A DNA stretch of 18,922 nt from an uncultured Streptococcus sp. (lineage in GTDB: Bacteria > Bacillota > Bacilli > Lactobacillales > Aerococcaceae). The stretch covers positions 1 through 18,922 of the forward strand of contig CAJZJI010000001.1 in assembly GCA_916049935.1 (NCBI GenBank). Reading direction: 5' to 3'. Shown piece by piece: positions 1 through 7,038 of the stretch; positions within the stretch are counted from its first letter, which is position 1; every line of letters starts with the position of its first letter. Made by a program: the position numbers and the translations under genes. The notes beneath the pieces were generated by a model that worked only from the letters and a program-made list of their open reading frames with translations, had not been told where the DNA came from and did no database searches.

Positions 1-2
1 AG

Positions 3-1031
3 CATAAAAGTAGAGAGATTTTAAAAGCAAACTATGATGAAAACACGCATTTATTATTAGGGTCTTCTGAACTTACTGTAGCTAATAAAAAAGAATTTCA
101 TCCGACTCAAATGTTCAATTATGATGATTTTCATTTGATGGAAGTTGGAGGTGGATTCTTCCAAAATGTGATTCAAGCATCAACATTGGCTTCATTAGAG
201 CCGATTATGACACAGAAGAAAGTGGCTATTATAGAGAGTTTAACTTGGTTCGACCAAAAAGGGATGAGACAAGATGCCTTTGAAAGTCGAATTTCAAAAG
301 AGCATGTGTATTACACGTTGGTGAACCCAAAACTTTCAAAAGAAACTAAACTTAAATTTATTAATCGTGTGCTAGAACTGTCAGCAAAAAATGATTCATT
401 AGTTAGTACGTTTGAAAGATATAAACGTGTGCTTGTTGAAGGTGAAGGTTCTCAAATTGATCAGTTTATGATTCAAATGGAATTGGCTAAATTCTCCGTA
501 AATGTTGTACAAGCATTTTATGATGAACATTCATTAGAAAGCTTCCCATCCAAAGGAAGTACAATGCCTGATTATAACTGGGATGAAGTGCTGGCTAAGA
601 ATGAGGAACAAGCTAAAAAGGATACTCAATCGAATGAGTATCATTTTGACGATTGGTATTATAAAAAACGTATTGAAGGTAATCTAGAATCGTTTAAAGA
701 TTCCGCGTCCACTTTCAAGTATACGGATTCTCCAGAGTACGAAGATTTTAAGTTGTTTTTACAGATTGCAAAGGAATTAGGAGTGGAGGTTCTGGTAATC
801 ACTTTCCCTGTAAATGGACCATGGTATGATTACATTGGAATTGATGCTTCGCAACGAAATGCCTTTTCAACAAAAATCAATGAAATTGTTAAGGAAGCTG
901 GCGTGAAGCAGGTCGATTTAACGTCACATGATTACGATCCTTATTATATATGGGATGCAACTCATCCTGGATGGAAGGGGTGGCCTTTAGTTGAAAAAGA
1001 ATTGGTCAAGTTTTTTAAAGAAAATGGATAA
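3..1031 (+). CDS. dltD: DltD, D-alanyl teichoic acid transfer protein (5' truncated)
   Basis: C-terminal part of DltD, a membrane-anchored SGNH-hydrolase-like protein that acts outside the membrane in the last steps of D-alanine transfer to teichoic acids. The window opens inside the gene: the frame is open from base 3, giving 342 residues, so roughly 70-80 N-terminal residues with the membrane anchor are missing compared with the usual length of about 420. Visible residues 20-24 read GSSEL, the nucleophile motif (second Ser is the likely catalytic residue). Near the C-terminus IWDATHPGWKGW supplies the Asp and His of the triad (visible residues 318 and 321). The ATG at 111 is internal and lies after the GSSEL motif, so it is not the start. 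The stop overlaps the start of the small downstream gene, showing it is the penultimate gene of the dlt operon. Confidence 0.93.
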   Translation, partial: HKSREILKANYDENTHLLLGSSELTVANKKEFHPTQMFNYDDFHLMEVGGGFFQNVIQASTLASLEPIMTQKKVAIIESLTWFDQKGMRQDAFESRISKEHVYYTLVNPKLSKETKLKFINRVLELSAKNDSLVSTFERYKRVLVEGEGSQIDQFMIQMELAKFSVNVVQAFYDEHSLESFPSKGSTMPDYNWDEVLAKNEEQAKKDTQSNEYHFDDWYYKKRIEGNLESFKDSASTFKYTDSPEYEDFKLFLQIAKELGVEVLVITFPVNGPWYDYIGIDASQRNAFSTKINEIVKEAGVKQVDLTSHDYDPYYIWDATHPGWKGWPLVEKELVKFFKENG

Positions 1032-1140
1032 TGTATTAGTATGGTCACTCGTATTTTATGTGCTTATTACTAGTGTTCTACTTTATTGTATATTTACAGA
1101 TTTCACAAATGCAGCACAATTTATCTACAATGCATTCTAG
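1024..1140 (+). CDS. dltX: DltX-like D-alanylation microprotein (38 aa)
   Basis: Very short gene encoding one hydrophobic helix (about residues 4-24, VLVWSLVFYVLITSVLLYC) followed by a short tail ending exactly in FIYNAF. DltX proteins are single-helix peptides of about 40-50 residues whose conserved aromatic C-terminus (F-x-Y-x-x-F) docks to the DltB acyltransferase; its Tyr is proposed to carry D-alanine across the membrane. Length, topology and C-terminal motif all fit. The ATG overlaps the dltD stop by 8 bases and has no strong ribosome site, so translational coupling to dltD is likely. The gene is followed at once by the operon terminator. Its position is odd: dltX is usually first, upstream of dltA. 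Whether a second copy lies there cannot be seen. Assignment rests on motif recognition, not on a database search. Confidence 0.72.
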   Translation: MDNVLVWSLVFYVLITSVLLYCIFTDFTNAAQFIYNAF

Positions 1141-1155
1141 AAAATGAAGTTTATT

Positions 1156-1197
1156 AGCTAGGAAGGTTCCTCTTTCCTAGCTTTTTCAGTTTTTTTA
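1156..1197 (+). terminator. Rho-independent terminator of the dlt operon
   Basis: Perfect 9-bp stem AGCTAGGAA (1156-1164) with TTCCTAGCT (1174-1182), extendable by a G-T pair, 7-9 base loop, followed by two T tracts (1182-1186 and 1190-1196). It lies 15 bases after the dltX-like stop codon. Confidence 0.9.
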
Positions 1198-1199
1198 CG

Positions 1200-1228
1200 T
1201 TGATTGAAATGACAAAGATTAGTATAAT
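1200..1228 (+). promoter_or_regulatory. Sigma-A type promoter for panT-coaBC
   Basis: TTGATT (1200-1205) and a perfect TATAAT (1223-1228) separated by 17 bases. The start codon of the downstream gene is 27 bases after the -10 box, so the leader is short and leaves no room for a riboswitch. Confidence 0.8.
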
Positions 1229-1255
1229 ACAGTCATTAAGACTCGAGGTGAAGAT

Positions 1256-1843
1256 ATGAAAAGACAAAGAACTTTTCAAATGGTATTAAGTGCGATGTTT
1301 ATCGCGATAATTATTTTACAAAGTTTTGTTCCATTTTTAGGGAACTTACCGTTAGTGATTTTAGATATTACGATTATTCATATTACGGTTATTGTTGGTG
1401 GGATTGTGTTAGGGCCACAAGCTGGTTTCTTATTAGGATTTACGTGGGGGATGTGTTCGTTCTTCCGCGCCTTTACTTCAGGGAGCCCGATTAGCTTGTT
1501 AATTTTTACGAATCCATTGATTTCAGTACTTCCACGTTTAGTGATGGGGGGACTTGTTGCGTTATTTTATCATAAGACAACTAAAATCATTGAGTCCGAC
1601 CAACTCAGAATGGCAGTGGCTGGTTTCCTTGGAAGTATTATGAATACGGTATTCGTATTAAGTTCGATTTATTTACTGATGGGAAATCAATATGCAGAAT
1701 TAACAGGGAAAACAGTTGCGGAATTGCCGATCTTCTTAATGGGCGTTGTTATGACAAACGGTATTGCGGAAGCGTTGGCTGCAACTGTAATGACTCCAAT
1801 CATCGCTTCAATTTTAGTTAAGATTTCTAAGAAAAGAGGATAG
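1256..1843 (+). CDS. panT: ECF transporter S component, probable pantothenate transporter
   Basis: Integral membrane substrate-binding (S) subunit of an energy-coupling-factor vitamin transporter, 195 residues, with about six hydrophobic helices. Helix 1 carries an A-x-x-x-A pattern (Ala13 and Ala17) typical of the face that contacts the shared EcfT subunit. The central segment WGMCSFFRAF and FTNPLISVLPR resembles PanT-type S components. It lies 3 bases upstream of coaBC in the same operon, which supports pantothenate, the precursor that CoaBC's pathway consumes, as the ligand. The EcfA/A'/T subunits are not in the window and are normally encoded elsewhere and shared. Start: ATG 1256 with GAGGTG at 1245-1250. 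The family call is firm; the substrate is inferred from neighbours and remembered motif similarity. Confidence 0.82.
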   Translation: MKRQRTFQMVLSAMFIAIIILQSFVPFLGNLPLVILDITIIHITVIVGGIVLGPQAGFLLGFTWGMCSFFRAFTSGSPISLLIFTNPLISVLPRLVMGGLVALFYHKTTKIIESDQLRMAVAGFLGSIMNTVFVLSSIYLLMGNQYAELTGKTVAELPIFLMGVVMTNGIAEALAATVMTPIIASILVKISKKRG

Positions 1844-1846
1844 TTT

Positions 1847-3064
1847 ATGTGGGAAGGTAAAAACGTAACGGTCTTTGTTACGGGTGGAATCGCCGCGTTT
1901 AAAGCAGCTACACTTGTTCGCTTGTTTGTAAAAGCAGGGGCAAATGTGGAAGTCGCGATGACAAAGAGTGCGTGTGAATTCATTACGCCACTAACGTTTC
2001 AAGTGTTAACGAAAAACAAAGTGCACACCGATACGTTTGACGAAGACGAAGCAGATCTCGTTCAACATATTCATTTAGCCGATAAAACCGATGTGGCAGT
2101 TGTCGTTCCAGCAACAGCTAATACGATTGCGAAATTGGCCAATGGAATCGCCGATAATTTCGTGACAAGTACATTGTTGGCGACAACAGCTCCGATTTAT
2201 GTAGCTCCTGCGATGAATGAACATATGTGGGAAAATCCTGCAACGGTTCGTAATGTAGCACAACTTAAAGCGGACGGAAAAGTCATTATCGAACCAACGA
2301 CTGGATTTTTAGCAGAAGGGTATAATGGAAAAGGCCGCTTGCCTGAACCAGAAGAAATTTTCGAGCAAGTGACTTTCTTTGAGAATAGACGGTTATACGG
2401 CTCTCCGTTAAAAGGGAAATCTGTTTTAATTACGGCTGGAGGAACGAAAGAACGTATCGATCCGGTGCGCTATATCTCCAATGACTCTTCTGGAAAGATG
2501 GGATATGCACTTGCAAAGGCTGCATCCATCTTAGGAGCTGAAGTTCAATTAGTGTCAACAACCAAACAATTGAAAGTTCCGTTTGGTGTGAATGTAACGT
2601 ATGTGGAATCCGCACGTGAAATGGAAGAAGTGGTTACAGCACAATTTCCAACAACAGATGTTGCTGTGATGGTAGCGGCGGTGTCTGATTACTATGTAGC
2701 GAATCGTTCGGACCAGAAAATCAAAAAGCAACACAATGAATCAGGGTTAAAACTCGAACTAGCAGAAAATCCAGATATTCTAAAAGGGCTGGGACATTCT
2801 AAAAAAGAGGGCCAAGTTGTGATTGGTTTCGCGGCAGAGACTGAAAAAGTTCTTGAGTATGCGGCAGCTAAATTAGAAAAGAAAAAAGCTGATGCGATTA
2901 TTGCAAATGATGTTTCTAGTTCAAACATTGGCTTTAATGCAGACAATCATCAAGTAACGATTCTTACTAAAGAAGGTAAACAAATTCCACTTCCAGAGTG
3001 TTCAAAAGACGCGTTAGCTCTTGAAATTTGGAAAACTCTAGTTGCAGAAAATGTGATTCGATAG
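1847..3064 (+). CDS. coaBC: Bifunctional phosphopantothenoylcysteine decarboxylase / phosphopantothenate-cysteine ligase
   Basis: Cytoplasmic fused enzyme of coenzyme A synthesis, 405 residues, normal full length. Residues 1-180 form the flavin-dependent decarboxylase (CoaC): N-terminal VTGGIAAFKA, the catalytic His in QHIHLAD (His74), and PAMNEHMW with Asn124. Residues 187-405 form the CTP-dependent ligase (CoaB): ITAGGTKERIDPVRYIS, SSGKMG, MVAAVSDYY, and the Lys motif DQKIKK. One oddity: the substrate clamp normally contains a Cys (ACGD...GPGRM in E. coli, Cys158), but here it reads LAEGYNGKGRLPEP with Glu157 in that place. The ribosome site AGAGGA lies just before ATG 1847, and the gene is co-transcribed with the upstream pantothenate transporter. 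Streptococci generally carry coaB and coaC as separate genes, so this fusion helps place the organism elsewhere in the Lactobacillales. Confidence 0.96.
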   Translation: MWEGKNVTVFVTGGIAAFKAATLVRLFVKAGANVEVAMTKSACEFITPLTFQVLTKNKVHTDTFDEDEADLVQHIHLADKTDVAVVVPATANTIAKLANGIADNFVTSTLLATTAPIYVAPAMNEHMWENPATVRNVAQLKADGKVIIEPTTGFLAEGYNGKGRLPEPEEIFEQVTFFENRRLYGSPLKGKSVLITAGGTKERIDPVRYISNDSSGKMGYALAKAASILGAEVQLVSTTKQLKVPFGVNVTYVESAREMEEVVTAQFPTTDVAVMVAAVSDYYVANRSDQKIKKQHNESGLKLELAENPDILKGLGHSKKEGQVVIGFAAETEKVLEYAAAKLEKKKADAIIANDVSSSNIGFNADNHQVTILTKEGKQIPLPECSKDALALEIWKTLVAENVIR

Positions 3065-3082
3065 TCAATAATAAGAGATACG

Positions 3083-3126
3083 ATAAACCAATTTAACGTT
3101 TCTGTTAGATTGGTTTATTTTATTGT
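3083..3126 (+). terminator. Rho-independent terminator after coaBC
   Basis: Inverted repeat of 15 bp with one G-T wobble: 3083-3097 pairs with 3104-3118 around a 6-base loop, followed by TTTTATT. It isolates the CoA operon from the polysaccharide genes that follow. Confidence 0.88.
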
Positions 3127-3165
3127 CCTTTCTACACTAAAATAATTGCATGATTTACATAGAAA

Positions 3166-3196
3166 TTTACCGTAATTCAAGAAAATGTGGTATAAT
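3166..3196 (+). promoter_or_regulatory. Extended -10 promoter of the aminosugar/priming operon
   Basis: TATAAT at 3191-3196 preceded by the extended element TG-n (3188-3190). Only weak -35 candidates exist (TTTACC at 3166-3171 or TTACCG one base later), spaced 18-19 bases. The heptamer ATTCAAG occurs at 3175-3181 and again just upstream of the second promoter in this window. The -10 box overlaps an apparent upstream start codon at 3185, which therefore cannot be used. Confidence 0.75.
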
Positions 3197-3229
3197 AGGG
3201 AAGGTTATCTAGGCATGAAAGGAGATTTT

Positions 3230-3922
3230 ATGAACGAGAATATTTCATTGCCAGAATTTATGAGAAACGAACTCGTAATTAAAACACAGAAGGAACTTCG
3301 ACAGCGAAAAGGGTATCTGATTTCAAAGCGTATTTTTGATATTGTCGTTTCGTTATTACTGCTAGTTCCGTTATCAATTGTCTTTTTAGTGATTGCCATT
3401 GCAATTAAATTAGAAGATGGTGGACCTGTATTTTATAGACAGGAACGCGTTACGACAAATGGACGCAAATTTAAAATATTTAAATTCAGAACGATGGTGT
3501 TAAATGCGGATAAAGTAGGGCCGCTTGTAACACAAGACCACGATCCACGTATTACAAAAGTAGGACGTCGTGTTCGTAATTATCGTCTGGATGAAGTAGC
3601 CCAGCTACTGAATGTATTAATTGGAGATATGTCTTTTGTAGGCGCAAGACCGGAAGTACAAAAATATGTTGATGCATATACACCAGAAATGCAGACAACC
3701 TTATTACTTCCTGCCGGAGTGACATCGATTGCAGCGATTGAATTTAGACACGAAGCAGAAAAGATTGCAGAGTGGACAAAGCAAGGCTTAACAGTGGATG
3801 AAGCTTATATCAAGCATATCTTGCCAGAAAAAATGCAATACAATATTGATTATTTAAAAAAATGTAGTTTAAAAAATGATATTGCGATCATGGTAAAAAC
3901 TGTGATTGCAGTCTTAAAATAA
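3230..3922 (+). CDS. Polyprenyl-phosphate sugar phosphotransferase (initiating transferase, PglC-like)
   Basis: Predicted to move a sugar-1-phosphate from a UDP-sugar onto undecaprenyl phosphate at the cytoplasmic membrane face, the first committed step of a lipid-linked glycopolymer. The 230-residue protein is a bacterial sugar transferase with a single hydrophobic segment (about 36-59) and a catalytic core: GPVFYRQERV (65-74), KFRTM (85-89), the Asp-Glu catalytic dyad in RLDE (Asp121-Glu122) and GDMSFVGARPE (132-142). It is the short monotopic type, without the large polytopic N-terminus of WbaP-like enzymes. ATG 3230 is chosen because AAAGGAG (3218-3224) sits 5 bases before it; an in-frame ATG at 3185 overlaps the promoter. 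The two genes downstream make a UDP-4-amino sugar, so that is its likely substrate. The exact sugar is inferred. Confidence 0.9.
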   Translation: MNENISLPEFMRNELVIKTQKELRQRKGYLISKRIFDIVVSLLLLVPLSIVFLVIAIAIKLEDGGPVFYRQERVTTNGRKFKIFKFRTMVLNADKVGPLVTQDHDPRITKVGRRVRNYRLDEVAQLLNVLIGDMSFVGARPEVQKYVDAYTPEMQTTLLLPAGVTSIAAIEFRHEAEKIAEWTKQGLTVDEAYIKHILPEKMQYNIDYLKKCSLKNDIAIMVKTVIAVLK

Positions 3923-3937
3923 CTTGGAGGAACCAAC

Positions 3938-5155
3938 ATGAAAGTTAGAAATATTCCATTCTCACCACCAGATATTACAGAAAAGGAAATCAACAATGTT
4001 GTTGAAGTATTAAAATCTGGTTGGATTACAACAGGACCAAAAACAAAAGAATTTGAACGCCAATTAGCAGTATATATGGGCACTGAAAAAGTAGTCTGCT
4101 TAAACTCAGCAACAGCTGCTTTAGAGTTAGCATTACGTGTTTTAGGCGTTGGTCCTGGAGACGAAGTCATCGTTCCTGCTTACACATATACAGCTTCTTG
4201 TAGTGTGATTGAGCACGTTGGAGCAACACCAGTTATGGTTGATATCCAAGAAGACCATTTCGAAATGAACTATGATGCGTTAGCCGAAGCCATCACTGAA
4301 AAAACAAAAGTGGTTATTCCTGTTGAATTAGCGGGGGTACCATGTGACTATCGTCGTATTTTCGAAGTAGTAGAATCAAAACGTGGCTTATTCCAACCAT
4401 CTACAAACTTACAACGTTATTTCAATCGTGTCATTGTTGTTTCTGACTGTGCACATGCAATTGGAACAACTCGCGACGGCGTTTCTGTTGCTAAATTAGC
4501 GGACTTTGCATCATTCTCATTCCATGCCGTTAAGAACTTAACAACTGCAGAAGGTGGATGTATTACATGGAATCCAGCAAACGAATTGGATTCTGAAGCA
4601 ATGTATAAAGAATTCCAAGTGTACTCATTACACGGACAAACAAAAGACGCTTTAGCAAAAATCAAACCGGGTTCTTGGGAATACGATATTGTTATCCCAG
4701 GATTCAAATGCAATATGCCAGATATTATGGCTGCAATCGGTTTAGCGCAATTAGAACGTTACCCACAATTATTGGAACGCAGAAAAGAGATCGTACGTCA
4801 TCTTGATAAAGGATTATCTGCGGATAAACGTATCCAAGTGTTACCTCACGAAGGTAAAGATTATGAATCTTCACGTCACTTATATATCACTCGTGTTCAA
4901 GGTGCAAGCTATGACCAACGTGGAGAAATCATTACAAAAATGGCGGAACGTGGCGTTTCATGTAACGTTCACTACAAACCACTTCCATTATTAACGGCTT
5001 ACCAAAATATGGGATTCCGTATGGAAGATTATCCAAATGCTTACCGCTTCTTTGAAAATGAAGTGACTCTTCCATTGCATGGATTACTTAGTGATGAAGA
5101 TGTGGACTACATTATTCAAAATTATTTAGAAGTGATTCAAGAAGTACTTGGATAG
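3938..5155 (+). CDS. DegT/DnrJ/EryC1-family PLP sugar aminotransferase
   Basis: Pyridoxal-phosphate aminotransferase of the sugar type, 405 residues, full length. It predictably converts the 4-keto sugar made by the next gene's product into a UDP-4-amino-4,6-dideoxy-HexNAc, using glutamate or similar as donor. Motifs: SGWITTGPKTKEFE (27-40), NSATAALELAL (56-66), the PLP-ring Asp in SDCAHAIG (Asp170) and the Schiff-base Lys in SFHAVKN (Lys199), then GFKCNMPDIMAAIGLAQL. An extended segment at about 138-165 separates the sheet from the Asp motif. Depending on stereochemistry the product is the bacillosamine precursor (gluco, PglE type) or the AATGal precursor (galacto, WcfR type); sequence alone does not decide. 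No sugar N-acetyltransferase is encoded nearby, so the 4-amino group may stay free. GGAGG precedes ATG 3938. Confidence 0.9.
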   Translation: MKVRNIPFSPPDITEKEINNVVEVLKSGWITTGPKTKEFERQLAVYMGTEKVVCLNSATAALELALRVLGVGPGDEVIVPAYTYTASCSVIEHVGATPVMVDIQEDHFEMNYDALAEAITEKTKVVIPVELAGVPCDYRRIFEVVESKRGLFQPSTNLQRYFNRVIVVSDCAHAIGTTRDGVSVAKLADFASFSFHAVKNLTTAEGGCITWNPANELDSEAMYKEFQVYSLHGQTKDALAKIKPGSWEYDIVIPGFKCNMPDIMAAIGLAQLERYPQLLERRKEIVRHLDKGLSADKRIQVLPHEGKDYESSRHLYITRVQGASYDQRGEIITKMAERGVSCNVHYKPLPLLTAYQNMGFRMEDYPNAYRFFENEVTLPLHGLLSDEDVDYIIQNYLEVIQEVLG

Positions 5156-5173
5156 TCAGGAGAGGATATTTAA

Positions 5174-6979
5174 ATGAATAATCGATTAAAAATTTTATTA
5201 TTATTCATCGTGGACTCGCTACTTGTTGTTGGATCAGTATTTTTAGGATTTCGATTAGTAACAGAAGGGTTAATTCGTAATATTCACGGATTAACAATTA
5301 CAGCGATTTTATCGTTAGTAGCCTATTATGTGTTCTCATATTTCTTCAATCTTTATTGGAGAGATTGGGAATACGCAAGTGTGTACGAAGTTATTACTGT
5401 CGTAAAATGTGTCTCAGCAACTGTTATTGTTTCAACAATTTCAGGGATAGCGTTCTTCGATACAAAAGTAACGTGGCAATTCCTAATTGTTTGCTGGTTA
5501 TTACTAGTGATTTCAATCGGTGGAGTTCGTCTTTCAATGCGTGTTTTCCGTGAATTCTTTGCGGATAGTAGCGTCATGGAAAATGCAAAACCAACATTAA
5601 TCGTTGGGGCTGGTGCTGCCGGAACATTATTAGTTCGTCAAATGCTTATGCATCCTGCAATGCGTATGGATCCAATTGCCTTTGTCGACGATGACCCAGA
5701 AAAACTACGTAAAGATATTTATGGAGTTCGTATTTTAGGAGCGATTAAAGATATCGAACGTATTGTAGATACAATGGGAATTACGAAAGTCGTTATTGCG
5801 ATGCCATCACTTCCAATCAAGAAATTAAATGAAGTGTACGATGTGGCTCGTAAGACGGGTGCTGAATGTGTAATCTTACCAAATATTGACGATGTCATGA
5901 GCGGGAACTTACACGTACAACAACTAAGAAATGTTGAAATTGAAGACTTATTAGGTCGTGATCCAGTTCAATTGGATCAAACGATGATTGAAAAACAACT
6001 TCGTGGCAAGAAGATTCTTGTAACGGGTGCAGGTGGTTCAATCGGTTCAGAAATTTGCCGTCAAGTGGCTAAATTCAAACCAAAAGAAATCGTAATTTTA
6101 GGGCATGGTGAAAATAGTATTTATCAACTGAATATGGAATTAGTTGGTAAATATTCTCAACACTTCACGATTACACCGGTGATTGCTGATGTGCAAGACC
6201 GCAAACGTATCTTTGAAGTGATGGATAAATACAAACCAGATGTGGTTTACCATGCTGCTGCGCATAAACACGTACCTTTAATGGAATTGAACCCTCGTGA
6301 AGCGGTGAAAAACAATATTCTTGGTACAAGAAATGTGGCTGAAGCAGCAAGCCATGCACGTGTAAAAGCATTCGTAATGGTATCAACAGACAAAGCAGTT
6401 AACCCACCAAATATTATGGGTGCAACAAAACGTCTTTGCGAAATGATTGTGCAAGATATGGCGACACGTAGCGAGTATACAAAATTCGTTGCGGTTCGTT
6501 TCGGGAATGTATTAGGGTCACGTGGTTCAGTAATTCCGCTCTTCAAGAAGCAAATTGCTGAAGGGGGACCAATTACAGTTACTCACCCGGATATCGTACG
6601 TTACTTTATGACGATTCCGGAAGCTGCTCAATTAGTAATCCAAGCTGGAGCTCTTGCTCGTGGCGGGGAAATCTTCGTACTCGATATGGGACAACCCGTG
6701 AAGATTGTAGACTTAGCGAAGAACTTAATTCGTCTTTCGGGATATGATGAAGGGGATATCGAGATTAAGTTTACTGGATTACGTCCTGGAGAGAAGATGT
6801 ATGAAGAGTTACTGAACGAAGGAGAAGTAAATCCAAAACAAGTCTTTCCTAAGATTCATATTGGAATTGCGGACAATTCTAAAATTAATCGCGTGTATAA
6901 TTTTATTGAAAACTTCGAAAGCTATACAGATCAACAATTACACGATGAATTGATTGATATTGCGAATAAAAAGAAATAA
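5174..6979 (+). CDS. Membrane UDP-GlcNAc 4,6-dehydratase (PglF/CapD family)
   Basis: Large 601-residue nucleotide-sugar dehydratase predicted to convert UDP-GlcNAc to UDP-2-acetamido-2,6-dideoxy-4-keto-hexose with bound NAD. Four hydrophobic helices occupy residues 5-120. A first Rossmann-like domain begins LIVGAGAAG (142-150), and the catalytic extended SDR domain begins VTGAGGSIGSE (G285-x-x-G288-x-x-G291). The active-site segment STDKAVNPPNIMGATKR has Thr405, Asp406, Lys407, Met415 and Lys419, where Met replaces the usual SDR Tyr as in PglF. Further motifs are HAAAHKHVPLME and RFGNVLGSRGSVIPLF. Size and architecture match retaining 4,6-dehydratases of the CapD/EpsC/PglF group. Ribosome site AGGAG just before ATG 5174; 18 bases after the aminotransferase that should use its product. 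A short terminator-like hairpin follows. Confidence 0.92.
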   Translation: MNNRLKILLLFIVDSLLVVGSVFLGFRLVTEGLIRNIHGLTITAILSLVAYYVFSYFFNLYWRDWEYASVYEVITVVKCVSATVIVSTISGIAFFDTKVTWQFLIVCWLLLVISIGGVRLSMRVFREFFADSSVMENAKPTLIVGAGAAGTLLVRQMLMHPAMRMDPIAFVDDDPEKLRKDIYGVRILGAIKDIERIVDTMGITKVVIAMPSLPIKKLNEVYDVARKTGAECVILPNIDDVMSGNLHVQQLRNVEIEDLLGRDPVQLDQTMIEKQLRGKKILVTGAGGSIGSEICRQVAKFKPKEIVILGHGENSIYQLNMELVGKYSQHFTITPVIADVQDRKRIFEVMDKYKPDVVYHAAAHKHVPLMELNPREAVKNNILGTRNVAEAASHARVKAFVMVSTDKAVNPPNIMGATKRLCEMIVQDMATRSEYTKFVAVRFGNVLGSRGSVIPLFKKQIAEGGPITVTHPDIVRYFMTIPEAAQLVIQAGALARGGEIFVLDMGQPVKIVDLAKNLIRLSGYDEGDIEIKFTGLRPGEKMYEELLNEGEVNPKQVFPKIHIGIADNSKINRVYNFIENFESYTDQQLHDELIDIANKKK

Positions 6980-6983
6980 AATG

Positions 6984-7015
6984 AAAAGGATTGGGATAGT
7001 TATCTCAATCCTTTT
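6984..7015 (+). terminator. Short terminator-like hairpin between dehydratase and glycosyltransferase
   Basis: About 14-bp stem with one G-T wobble (6984-6997 with 7002-7015), 4-base loop. The T run at its 3' side is only four bases and then broken by ATCAT, so it may stop only part of transcription. The next gene, 24 bases further on, has no promoter of its own that I can see. Confidence 0.6.
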
Positions 7016-7038
7016 ATCATATATAAAGAGGTGGAAAA

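Noticed and set aside
1229..1255. Riboswitch or other leader control upstream of the pantothenate transporter
   Set aside because: The distance from the -10 box to the start codon is only 27 bases, too short for a structured leader.
3185..3229. Possible 15-residue N-terminal extension of the priming transferase from ATG 3185
   Set aside because: This ATG lies before and across the TATAAT box at 3191-3196 and has no ribosome site; AAAGGAG at 3218-3224 points to ATG 3230.
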